From the NCBI GenBank assembly GCA_913053915.1, contig CAJXGP010000044.1:1-9688 (forward strand): DNA of 9,688 bases, in the 5' to 3' direction. A program made the position numbers and the translations under genes. Under the pieces are notes generated by a model. That model was not told the origin of the DNA and did no database searches. It saw nothing but the letters and a program-made list of their open reading frames with translations. The DNA is from an uncultured Ignavibacteriales bacterium (GTDB taxonomy: Bacteria; Bacteroidota; Ignavibacteria; Ignavibacteriales; Ignavibacteriaceae). Shown here piece after piece: positions 1 to 6,523 of this stretch; within the stretch, counting starts at the first letter, position 1, and the number at the start of each line of letters is the position of its first letter.

Positions 1-41
1 TATACATTCGGCTCAATGATCCGCTCAAGCTCTGCAACAAA

Positions 42-722
42 TCATTGTCGCAAACGCGCATCAAGCACAGCCCACGCCTGTCTAAAATCATCTTCGCGGT
101 TACAGCGGTCGAAGGGGGCGGTGTAGGTGATGGTTTTCTGTCTTGGGCCACCGGGCAGGGTGTCGTCTTCTTTGGTTTGAAGAATTTCCGTGCCATCCGG
201 CAGGTCGCGGATGTCTTCCCAGCCGATGGTTTTTTGTTCTTCACGGCCATCGGGGTGGCGGATGGTACAGGGGGTATCGTTTTTGCCTGCCTTGCGGGGC
301 AGGCCAACGCCAACCAGGCCTTTGCTGGCGGTGAAGACGATGCGGCCATTGGCATCGTACCAGGTATCGGTTTCGTACTGACGCATGACCGGGAACTGGA
401 CGCGGTAGAGGGTGAGCAGTTCTTCCAGGGTCAGGCCGAGTACCTGTGCGGCCAGTACATCGATTTCCACCAGCGCCTGACGGCGGGTGTAGTCGGTGCG
501 CAGGGCGCAGTCACGTTGCCAGTGAGGGGTGAGGTTTTCGAAGAAACTGTCGGGCAGGCGGGGATCGGTTTTGGTCCAGCGTTGCTGATTGAAATCATCT
601 TGCCATATTGATTTCCATAAACTCGCATAATGTTTTGTCAGTGAAATGAGCCCCAAAGTTCTAGTCAATATTGGAAGTTCAAGAAATTCAACTTCAGGCA
701 AGCCGATCCTATCCAGCCATGA
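42..722 (-). pseudogene. C-terminal fragment of a large class I (Eco57I-like) DNA methyltransferase
   Basis: This covers residues ~268-493 of the chimeric ORF. Segments such as LPILTRTLGLISLTKHYA, DYTRRQALVEIDVLAAQ, YRVQFPVMRQYE, DTWYDANGRIVF, GVGLPRKA, WEDIRDL, DDTLPGGP and APFDRCNREDDF match what I remember of the C-terminal end of ~1,000-1,500-residue restriction-modification or defence-associated methylases. The SAM-binding and catalytic part is absent, so it is a tail only. From about 600 leftward the DNA is GC-rich and Pro/Arg/Gly codons end mostly in G or C, unlike the rest of the window; 612-722 is AT-rich although its protein still looks methylase-like. The stop at 42-44 may be the natural end of the donor gene. 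The family call comes from memory of conserved phrases, without a search. Confidence 0.55.
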
Positions 723-1523
723 CTTATTCACGTGACCTGTTCCTGTAGATTTTATAAAAAAATCGGAAATAAGTGAGACATTTATTCTTGTACTAATATG
801 CAGAAGTATCCACCTCCGGATAAAATCAACCATCATCCGGCTGATTATCAATACCATCTGCGCCAACATTATGAGATAAATAAAACCAATGTTTTTATTT
901 GCAATACCGGTATCTACAATTGCCTGAGTAAGAAACGGAAAAATTAACTGGAACAAACTGCCAAGCAGCAATCCAATTAATAGTTGTCCGAAAAATTTTT
1001 TATAGCGTAAAAAATAACCAAAAAGGAATTTCAGACTTTTACGATTTGTTTTGTCACTTTCCTGTTGGTAGAATGCTTGTGTAGGCTCTATAAGCAAGAC
1101 AATTCCTTTATTTTCTCCCCCTGATTTTGTACTTATCCAGTGTTCCTTAAATAATTCTTCGCTATAGGTAACAAACCCGCATCCAGGGTCGGCCACATGC
1201 ACTTTGGCTTGTCTTCTGAAAAGATTTTTTGGTTTTATTTTATAGACAACAACAAAATGTTCCTGATTCCAATGGACGATACAAGGCAAAAGGGCTTCTT
1301 TTTCAAGCTTATCAAAAGTTAAACGTCCGCCCACTGTTTTAAACCCGATCTGTTCGGCAGCTTCACTAATAGCCAAAAGAGAAACTCCCTCTTTTGATGT
1401 AAATGTGATGCTGCGTAATCTATCTAATGAAAACTCTTTTCCATAGTATTTAGCAATCATCTTAAGCGATACGGGACCGCAATCCATGGCGTCTGGTTGA
1501 ATTTCTGAAGGGAAACTACGCAT
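42..1523 (-). CDS. Chimeric ORF: C39-peptidase/ABC exporter N-terminus fused to a DNA-methylase-like C-terminus
   Basis: The ORF has 493 codons. Residues 1-145 form a C39 peptidase, the domain that cuts GG leaders in peptidase-containing exporters. The Cys motif QPDAMDCGP has Gln9 (oxyanion hole) and Cys15; His89 lies in NQEHFVVV and Asp112 in VADPGCG, so the triad looks complete. Residues ~165-250 look like the start of an ABC exporter membrane domain, with hydrophobic segments near 176-198 and 212-230. After LISDFFIK (to residue 258) the expected remaining helices and the ATPase domain are absent, and the frame continues as a methylase-like tail. The ATG at 1523 is one base past the stop of the outer-membrane protein gene, indicating an operon. 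The C39 domain fits processing of the GG-leader peptide at 5564-5701. Without an ATPase domain the encoded protein could not work as an exporter. The peptidase assignment is strong; whether the fusion is real is open. Confidence 0.85.
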   Translation of the reverse strand: MRSFPSEIQPDAMDCGPVSLKMIAKYYGKEFSLDRLRSITFTSKEGVSLLAISEAAEQIGFKTVGGRLTFDKLEKEALLPCIVHWNQEHFVVVYKIKPKNLFRRQAKVHVADPGCGFVTYSEELFKEHWISTKSGGENKGIVLLIEPTQAFYQQESDKTNRKSLKFLFGYFLRYKKFFGQLLIGLLLGSLFQLIFPFLTQAIVDTGIANKNIGFIYLIMLAQMVLIISRMMVDFIRRWILLHISTRINVSLISDFFIKSTGTGHVNKSWLDRIGLPEVEFLELPILTRTLGLISLTKHYASLWKSIWQDDFNQQRWTKTDPRLPDSFFENLTPHWQRDCALRTDYTRRQALVEIDVLAAQVLGLTLEELLTLYRVQFPVMRQYETDTWYDANGRIVFTASKGLVGVGLPRKAGKNDTPCTIRHPDGREEQKTIGWEDIRDLPDGTEILQTKEDDTLPGGPRQKTITYTAPFDRCNREDDFRQAWAVLDARLRQ

Positions 1524-1524
1524 T

Positions 1525-3864
1525 TTACAACCTGTTCAAATCTTGCTTATTACTTGATTTCTTTTCGAAGATATTTTTGAACTGGTTAAAATTATATTTA
1601 ACGGTTATTTTCAACCAGCGGGTATCCATGTAACCCTTTTCTTCCGATTCTATATTCGTATATTTATCATGCCATGAATATGTTGATGTTCTGAGAAGAT
1701 CATTGACTGACAATGATAAATACAGTTTTTTGTTAAACAATTTGGTATAAATACCGGTAGATAAATTATAGCTTTTGCCCCAGTATGTTATGCCCCCGTC
1801 GCCACTGCTCGAATAATCAAAATCAACATAAAACGTAGTGTTTTTTAATACTATAAATTCGTTGTTCGTTTGGAAATACCAAATAGGCTTTTGGATTATT
1901 CTTGTTGCATTAAGATAAGGCACCTTGATGTAGGGTTTTGAAATGTTGAAATAGGTGTAATTAGTGTAAAACTTTTTTGAGAAGTTATAACTAATACTGA
2001 CGGAATAAAGTTCCGCTTTATTAATATTTATATACGCGTATTTTGTAATGTGGGGATTGTTTTTGTCTTTGGTTGCTACCTGTGTTATTCTATCAGCCTG
2101 TTTTACATAATCAAAAATAACAGAAAGGTGCTTAAACAAAAGCAAGCCTAACTCAAAATTGTCGCTCAGGGTTGGTTTTAACAATGGATTGCCTATAGTG
2201 TAGGATAACGAGTCAAGATAAATTATTCCGGGGTTAAGCTGTTCAAAAAGCGGCCTGGTTATTCTTTTGGAGTAACTCAAAGAAACATTGAAGTTGTCCA
2301 AAGGTTTGTACCCAAACAACACACTTGGGAAAAAATTGTGGTATGACCGGTTTATAAAATCAGTTGCACTATCTGTTATGGTTATTTTCGACAGGGTATA
2401 TTCATACCGGACACCCGCATTGATCTCAAATTTATTCAATTTTTTATTTACCGTAATATACGATGCCGTAACCTCATCCTTTATGTGGTTGTTTATAACA
2501 AAGTTTGCCGCTGTATTTTGACTCTCAATTTTGCTGTTACCGTTATTTTCAGTTAACGAATATTTTGCTCCGATTTTCGTTTTCCAGTATTTAAACAATG
2601 TCCTGTCCAAATCGGCCCTTCCAGTATAAACACTGTATAAACTGTTGTTATTCGATTTTGTAAAAATTTCATTTAAAGTTGACTTGTCCCGTTCAGTTAT
2701 GTTGTTGTTGCCCGTTAATTTCATTCTGGCATAATCAGCTATTATTGAAAGTGTTGTAATGGAATCAAGTTGTGATTTGTAGTTTAGGTTCAAATCGTAA
2801 AAGTTGTTTTTACCTTTTTCATAGTTTATTACTTTCCACGGGGCAACCGAATGAGCGCTTTCAATTGTCTGGTCTGTAAACGTAGTGTCCTTTTCTTTTG
2901 AAAAAGAAGAAGAAAATTGAAGCCCAAATACATTATTGCTGTCAATTTGATAATTGGCACCGTAAAATATGTTGTGGGATTTATTATTGGTAACGGTATT
3001 ATCAATATACTTTTTAATAATCGTATCATTAGGTAAATAATTATTCACGTATCCGTTATCATTCTGGGTGGAATTGGTGTTTGTGTATGAATAGCTAAAA
3101 TAATTGCTCAGTTTTTTTATCTTGCTGTTTAATTCAAAACCGGAGGAATTACTATATCTACGTCCGAAATATGCATTGTTATAAACAAGAATGTTCAGTT
3201 TGTCCTTTGTTATTTTTTTTGTTGTAATTTTTAACACGGCATGTCCTGATGCACTGTATGCTGCCGACGGGTTTCTGTCCACTTCAATGTTTTCAATGTC
3301 ATCTGACTGCAACAGTGTTAATTCACTATTTGAATGGATTTCTTTGCCATTGATATAAATGATGGGGCTTCCTTTTCCGAGAATAGTAATATCATTTTTG
3401 TTATCAACTATTACCCCCGGGCTCATTTTAAGCACATCCATTAACGTTCCAGCATTACTTAAAGACGAGTGTTTTACGTCAACTACAAGATTCCCATCTT
3501 TCATTGTAACCACAGGCCTTTTGGCAACAATGTTAACCTCTTTTAAAACAAGGGGATGCAATATTACCGTGCCCATATTTATACTCTCAAGCTTTTTTGT
3601 ATTGAAATTCAGATACTTTGTTATAAATCCGACACTTGAAAGTTGCAGTATATATTTTTCCGGTTTTAGGTTTTTAAAATTGAATTTTCCATCCATAAAA
3701 GCATCGCCCTGTACCATTGAACTATCTTTTACATCTCTGACAATGGCATCAAAATATTCAATTGGTGCATTCTCTTCATTTGTTACTGTTCCTTGAATAG
3801 ATGTTTGTTGGGCTTGAATGTTGCTTATACATAAAAGAAAAATAAATAATAAAATATTTTTCAT
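1525..3864 (-). CDS. Outer-membrane beta-barrel protein with carboxypeptidase-like and plug domains (TonB-receptor-like)
   Basis: The product has 779 residues. Residues 1-18 are a signal peptide (Lys3, hydrophobic core, NIQA before QQ). Residues ~20-103 are a carboxypeptidase-regulatory-like beta-sandwich (IQGTVTNEENAPIEY, FNFKNLKPEKYILQLSSVGF). Residues ~108-215 are plug-like (LKEVNIVAKRP, LKMSPGVIVD, SPIIYINGKEI, IENIEVDRNPSAAY, AVLKITTKK). The rest is Tyr/Asn/Ser-rich alternating strands typical of a Bacteroidota outer-membrane barrel (OMP_b-brl_3-like). No TonB box was identified. It starts 27 bases after the maturase stop and ends one base before the exporter ATG, so it is almost certainly cotranscribed with both. 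In a peptide cluster it could be an outer-membrane conduit, a re-uptake receptor or an immunity factor; the sequence does not decide. Length is normal for the family and no frameshift is visible. Confidence 0.85.
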   Translation of the reverse strand: MKNILLFIFLLCISNIQAQQTSIQGTVTNEENAPIEYFDAIVRDVKDSSMVQGDAFMDGKFNFKNLKPEKYILQLSSVGFITKYLNFNTKKLESINMGTVILHPLVLKEVNIVAKRPVVTMKDGNLVVDVKHSSLSNAGTLMDVLKMSPGVIVDNKNDITILGKGSPIIYINGKEIHSNSELTLLQSDDIENIEVDRNPSAAYSASGHAVLKITTKKITKDKLNILVYNNAYFGRRYSNSSGFELNSKIKKLSNYFSYSYTNTNSTQNDNGYVNNYLPNDTIIKKYIDNTVTNNKSHNIFYGANYQIDSNNVFGLQFSSSFSKEKDTTFTDQTIESAHSVAPWKVINYEKGKNNFYDLNLNYKSQLDSITTLSIIADYARMKLTGNNNITERDKSTLNEIFTKSNNNSLYSVYTGRADLDRTLFKYWKTKIGAKYSLTENNGNSKIESQNTAANFVINNHIKDEVTASYITVNKKLNKFEINAGVRYEYTLSKITITDSATDFINRSYHNFFPSVLFGYKPLDNFNVSLSYSKRITRPLFEQLNPGIIYLDSLSYTIGNPLLKPTLSDNFELGLLLFKHLSVIFDYVKQADRITQVATKDKNNPHITKYAYININKAELYSVSISYNFSKKFYTNYTYFNISKPYIKVPYLNATRIIQKPIWYFQTNNEFIVLKNTTFYVDFDYSSSGDGGITYWGKSYNLSTGIYTKLFNKKLYLSLSVNDLLRTSTYSWHDKYTNIESEEKGYMDTRWLKITVKYNFNQFKNIFEKKSSNKQDLNRL

Positions 3865-3890
3865 TTTGTCTGATATTAAGGTCTTTATAT

Positions 3891-5378
3891 TTATAAAAAA
3901 GAGAGATTATTAAACATTAATGGGGCACGTGAACATCTTGGATCAGGGTAATCCCAATTTTCATCACCATATGCTTTAATAATATCAGCCCAACATTTAT
4001 TTACATCGGAATGGCAGCCTTCAAATATCTTGCAAGATTTACATGCACTATTATTTGAAAAGTCTTTTCGTTGTAAGTTTGCTAATAATATTGATTTGGG
4101 AGAATTCCAGATTTCAACAATACTATTTTGTTTTACATTACCAACAATAAAATTTTTATTCCAGTATAATTGTTCACAAATTGTTACTTGACCGTCAGGC
4201 AAAATAAACATGTGTTCTTGATTTGCTGAACAAGATGCGCCAGAAAAATTAGAACTGCCTGTAGAACAACTATAAAACCCTCTTTCTGTGTAGGATGTGT
4301 CAAGATTAATGGTAAATTCATACCTATTCTTAATATTATCAATAAATTTTGTGATATCAATAAAATCTTTTTTAGAAATCCCCCAATTAGAAAAGTTTAT
4401 TTCTCTGTATAATGAATAAAATGCCGGGCCAATGTTAACAGAAACAATAGAAGCATATTGTGATAAAAAGTCTAATAATTCTTTGATATCATTTACATTA
4501 GAGTTAATATTTGTTAATGTAATTGCAATCTGAATTTCAAAATTACGTTTGTTAAGGACATCCAAAGTGTTGGTAAACATCTTTCTATATGATTTCGAAG
4601 ACCATAACCCTAACATACATGATAAGATCTTCTCACTAATACTATCAAAAGAGAATTGGATTTTTTTTATACCAATACTTTCTAAGAAAGCAATATCCTT
4701 TTCATTTAATGGTTTCTTTGTAGAAATAATATCAGGATAAAAAGAATATTTTTTTAATTCAATTAATACTTCTTTCCAATCAGGATATGAGAATATTTCA
4801 CCTCCAATTACACTAAAACTATTTACATTTAATTCATATGCTTGCCGAATAATATCTTTTATCTTTACTAATGGAAGATAGTTTTTAACTTTATGGTTAG
4901 TATCTGCATAACAGTATATACAGCTTGTAATACAAACATTTGACAGCATTAATGTAATAAACATAGGGCCAGTAAACACCCGCTTTGTTTCAAAATCTAA
5001 AGTCTCATATTCAAAATCTGTAATTGAAATTCTTTTATAGGTACATTCTCCTTGAATTATGAATTTTTGAGGGATCTCAAATTCGTTTCCGTTAAATGAT
5101 GTATAGAACCCCTTATCATTATCAATATAAGGTTTAATTAGATTTAACCCCTCTTTAAAAGTTATTCCAATATATTTTGATAATTCTTCAACAGAATTAT
5201 TGAGAGTTAATCCATGAGTAAAAAAAGAAAATAGCTTAGCTTGTTCAGGGTGTATCATTGAAACCCATTCAGGAGTTCCTCCATTTTTTATTTTCTCTCT
5301 TGATGCGATAAAACTACGGTATTTATCATGCCGTAAAATATAATCTTCATTTAGAGAATATACTTTAGTAATATCCAT
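3891..5378 (-). CDS. Radical SAM/SPASM peptide maturase
   Basis: The product has 495 residues. The radical SAM 4Fe-4S motif CxxxCxxC is Cys149-Cys153-Cys156 (CITSCIYCYAD), followed by VIGGEIF at 190-196, the GGE motif that contacts SAM. The C-terminus is a SPASM domain with further cluster-binding Cys: 383, 401, then C446-x2-C449-x5-C455-x6-C462, and Cys482. The usual SPASM spacing is Cx2Cx5Cx3C, so the last gap is longer. Residues ~41-95 (HPEQAKLFSFF ... SVEELSKYIG ... GLNLIKPYI) look like the small winged-helix RiPP recognition element that binds leader peptides; this is inference. SPASM maturases commonly make thioether or carbon crosslinks in RiPPs. The gene is downstream of and codirectional with the GG-leader precursor at 5564-5701, which offers three Cys as likely targets. 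The 185-base gap to the precursor is long. Which bond is formed cannot be told from sequence. Confidence 0.9.
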   Translation of the reverse strand: MDITKVYSLNEDYILRHDKYRSFIASREKIKNGGTPEWVSMIHPEQAKLFSFFTHGLTLNNSVEELSKYIGITFKEGLNLIKPYIDNDKGFYTSFNGNEFEIPQKFIIQGECTYKRISITDFEYETLDFETKRVFTGPMFITLMLSNVCITSCIYCYADTNHKVKNYLPLVKIKDIIRQAYELNVNSFSVIGGEIFSYPDWKEVLIELKKYSFYPDIISTKKPLNEKDIAFLESIGIKKIQFSFDSISEKILSCMLGLWSSKSYRKMFTNTLDVLNKRNFEIQIAITLTNINSNVNDIKELLDFLSQYASIVSVNIGPAFYSLYREINFSNWGISKKDFIDITKFIDNIKNRYEFTINLDTSYTERGFYSCSTGSSNFSGASCSANQEHMFILPDGQVTICEQLYWNKNFIVGNVKQNSIVEIWNSPKSILLANLQRKDFSNNSACKSCKIFEGCHSDVNKCWADIIKAYGDENWDYPDPRCSRAPLMFNNLSFL

Positions 5379-5563
5379 AATGTTATACCTTAAACGGGAT
5401 AAATACTGTCAAAACTTTATGAGGTATGTAATCACTGCCCGTGATTTTGTTAATACGTTTGATAATCAGTATATTACTAAAACATTGCAGGTTTTTTTAA
5501 TGTCTTGATTTACAATTCTTTTGCATTATTGACGGGAGACGATTACACACCCCATTTAAATTA
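5379..5563 (-). other. Spacer between precursor and maturase genes, with a small hairpin
   Basis: 185 bases with no convincing ORF on either strand; only nine-codon frames occur on minus. A 6-bp stem AATCAC/GTGATT at 5430-5435 and 5441-5446 encloses a 5-base loop (TGCCC on plus). It lies ~55 bases before the maturase ATG and lacks a T-run for an intrinsic terminator. Such spacers often hold an attenuator or processing site that lets precursor mRNA outnumber enzyme mRNA; that role is inferred from position only. Confidence 0.3.
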
Positions 5564-5701
5564 TTATAATTTCTTGATAGCACCACTCTGACAAGAAACA
5601 GCTTTTTTATGGCATTTGATTGTTGCCTTTCTACATGAAAGGCTGGCAGAATATAATCCACCTTTTACAGCCATTAATTCAAAATAATTTAATTTTTCCA
5701 T
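5564..5701 (-). CDS. GG-leader RiPP precursor with three Cys at seven-residue spacing
   Basis: A 45-codon ORF. The leader, MEKLNYFELMAVKGG (residues 1-15), is a double-glycine leader of the type common in Bacteroidota natural-product precursors (Lys-Leu-Asn start, hydrophobic residues before KGG). C39 peptidases cut after GG, which would release a 30-residue core, 16-45. The core has Cys23, Cys30 and Cys37, each in a heptad of the form hydrophobic-(S/K)-Cys: LSCRKAT at 21-27, then IKCHKKA at 28-34, then VSCQSGA at 35-41, with tail IKKL. It is strongly cationic, with Lys/Arg at 24, 25, 29, 32, 33, 43 and 44 plus His31, and has no acidic residue. A promoter candidate lies 15-44 bases upstream. 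The adjacent SPASM maturase and C39 transporter supply the modifying and cleaving functions. Antimicrobial or signalling activity is plausible but unproven. The function class is well supported; the specific family is unknown to me. Confidence 0.82.
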   Translation of the reverse strand: MEKLNYFELMAVKGGLYSASLSCRKATIKCHKKAVSCQSGAIKKL

Positions 5702-5715
5702 TTTAGTAAAATTTT

Positions 5716-5745
5716 AAAAGTTAATACTATACATTGCCACTGCAA
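5716..5745 (-). promoter_or_regulatory. Candidate promoter of the precursor gene
   Basis: On the minus strand, TTG at 5745-5743 is followed by exactly 19 bases and then TAACTTTT at 5723-5716, against the Bacteroidota consensus TTG-N19-21-TAnnTTTG (only the last base differs). The inferred transcript start would lie only a few bases before the precursor ATG at 5701. This would give a promoter for the precursor and downstream genes separate from that of the LytTR gene. Confidence 0.5.
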
Positions 5746-5747
5746 TG
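5732..5747. promoter_or_regulatory. Perfect dyad CATTGC-CACT-GCAATG inside the precursor promoter
   Basis: Six-base arms are perfectly complementary across a four-base centre. The dyad overlaps the candidate -33 TTG and part of the spacer, where a bound dimeric protein would block or recruit polymerase. It also contains TGCCACT, the reverse complement of AGTGGCA in the upstream direct repeats at 5839-5848 and 5881-5890. Confidence 0.35.
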
Positions 5748-5836
5748 CGTTAATAAATCGACCTTATTTGTGCACTTAAAAACCAAGATAAAAGTAGTTT
5801 GAAATTTCGTATAAATATTAAAATGAGCCCCTTATC

Positions 5837-5890
5837 TAATGAGTGGCATATTGATGTGAATGAACGATTCATTATAAGTGATGAGTGGCA
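5837..5890. promoter_or_regulatory. Three direct repeats with 21-bp period, candidate regulator binding sites
   Basis: ATGAGTGGCA occurs at 5839-5848 and identically at 5881-5890. A degenerate copy, ATGAACGATT at 5860, sits exactly midway, 21 bp from each. All three are preceded by (A/G)A-type context. Two-turn spacing is the arrangement used by LytTR-family regulators, whose gene ends at 5912. The motif does not match the LytTR consensus I know from Firmicutes and Proteobacteria. The middle copy also forms a dyad, AATGAA-CGA-TTCATT (5859-5873). Position ~120-170 bases upstream of the precursor promoter fits an activator site. Confidence 0.4.
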
Positions 5891-5911
5891 CAAGTTCGAG
5901 CGGTTTATCCA

Positions 5912-6259
5912 TTAGATTATTTTTAAAAATGCGGAGAGTCTTCTTCTTGAAATAATAAATTCTTTGTTATTTAACATTTTTACAATTGGTTTTCCATTGT
6001 TTTGGTAAGAGTCAACATGACTAAGATTAATCAGCGTATTTCTGTTCACACGAAAAAAGCCCATATCAGAAAGGTCTCCTTCAAAATCTTTCAATAAATG
6101 TGATACCGAGATATTTTCCTTCTCATCTAAAATATAAATTATTGACAGATAACCATCACATGATATATGTGAAATCCTTTCAATATCTATTTGATGAAAT
6201 CTCGCTTTTTCATTAACAATTAATTTTTGCCCTTTTTGATGATTATAGTTTGTTTTCAT
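5912..6259 (-). CDS. Single-domain LytTR-family transcriptional regulator
   Basis: The product has 115 residues. Residues ~12-115 form a LytTR DNA-binding domain: IERISHISCDGYLSIIYI, GFFRVNRNTLINLSHVDSY (the conserved F-x-R-x-x-R/N-x-x-x-x-N segment) and a C-terminal SRRRLSAFLK. There is no receiver, membrane or sensor domain and no adjacent histidine kinase, so it either acts without phosphorylation or answers to a distant partner. Family members often control peptide, bacteriocin and quorum-sensing genes in operons they sit in or beside. Here it is codirectional with and 210 bases upstream of the precursor, so it is the likely regulator of the cluster. Its ATG is preceded by an A-rich stretch, and a good promoter candidate lies ~57-85 bases upstream. 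Confidence 0.88.
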   Translation of the reverse strand: MKTNYNHQKGQKLIVNEKARFHQIDIERISHISCDGYLSIIYILDEKENISVSHLLKDFEGDLSDMGFFRVNRNTLINLSHVDSYQNNGKPIVKMLNNKEFIISRRRLSAFLKII

Positions 6260-6315
6260 TTTTTAGGTTTTGCTTTTACGCAGCAGGGTGGTTCGGGCTC
6301 TGTTGATTTCTTTTA

Positions 6316-6344
6316 CAAAGTTAAAAAAAAAACGAAAAAACCAA
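6316..6344 (-). promoter_or_regulatory. Candidate promoter of the LytTR gene
   Basis: On minus, TTG at 6344-6342, an 18-base T-rich spacer, then a perfect TAACTTTG at 6323-6316. It faces the LytTR ATG at 6259, giving a leader of ~50 bases. A second perfect TAACTTTG lies further upstream at 6414-6407 but has no TTG at the right distance. Confidence 0.5.
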
Positions 6345-6463
6345 ATTTTATCCGGGTTTTTAACAAAATTTAACATAGTTGTATTTCGGAAAATAATAAC
6401 AGGCAGCAAAGTTACGGTGATGGAAAAAAGAGTACTAAAAACAGGAGGATGCCTGGTTCGGTA

Positions 6464-6493
6464 TCCTTTCAAGTCGATTAGGACCTGAAAGGA
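6464..6493. terminator. 8-bp-stem hairpin downstream of the DUF4143 ATPase gene
   Basis: TCCTTTCA at 6464-6471 and TGAAAGGA at 6486-6493 pair perfectly around a 14-base loop, 31 bases after the ATPase stop on minus. No T-run follows on the minus strand, so intrinsic termination is uncertain. A competing 5-bp stem, AGGAT/ATCCT (6446-6450 with 6463-6467), overlaps its left arm. The rest of the 264-base gap 6260-6523 holds no convincing gene. Confidence 0.3.
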
Positions 6494-6523
6494 GAAATAT
6501 TACTGTCATTACCAACAGGAAAA

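Noticed and set aside
45..611. 188-codon plus-strand ORF opposite the methylase-like tail
   Set aside because: It lies antisense to a frame with recognisable methylase motifs and has low-information Gly/Ala/Val composition typical of shadow frames in GC-rich DNA.
3359..3796. 145-codon plus-strand ORF inside the outer-membrane protein gene
   Set aside because: Antisense to the well-supported carboxypeptidase-like and plug coding region, with no recognisable domain.
5379..5563. Possible second precursor between the known precursor and the maturase
   Set aside because: Only nine-codon frames exist on minus and none has a GG leader.
5832..5912. 26-codon minus frame overlapping the LytTR stop (TAATG), starting MDKPLELVPLITYNES
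   Set aside because: The start overlap hints at coupling, but the frame is made of the 21-bp repeats and lacks a leader or core pattern, so regulatory DNA is the simpler reading.
6263..6488. Overlapping ~70-codon frames on both strands upstream of the LytTR gene, including a short plus frame with GG (ATG at 6419)
   Set aside because: They cover two promoter boxes and poly-A/T tracts. The GG-containing frame has no proper leader, no Cys pattern and the wrong strand for the peptide operon.
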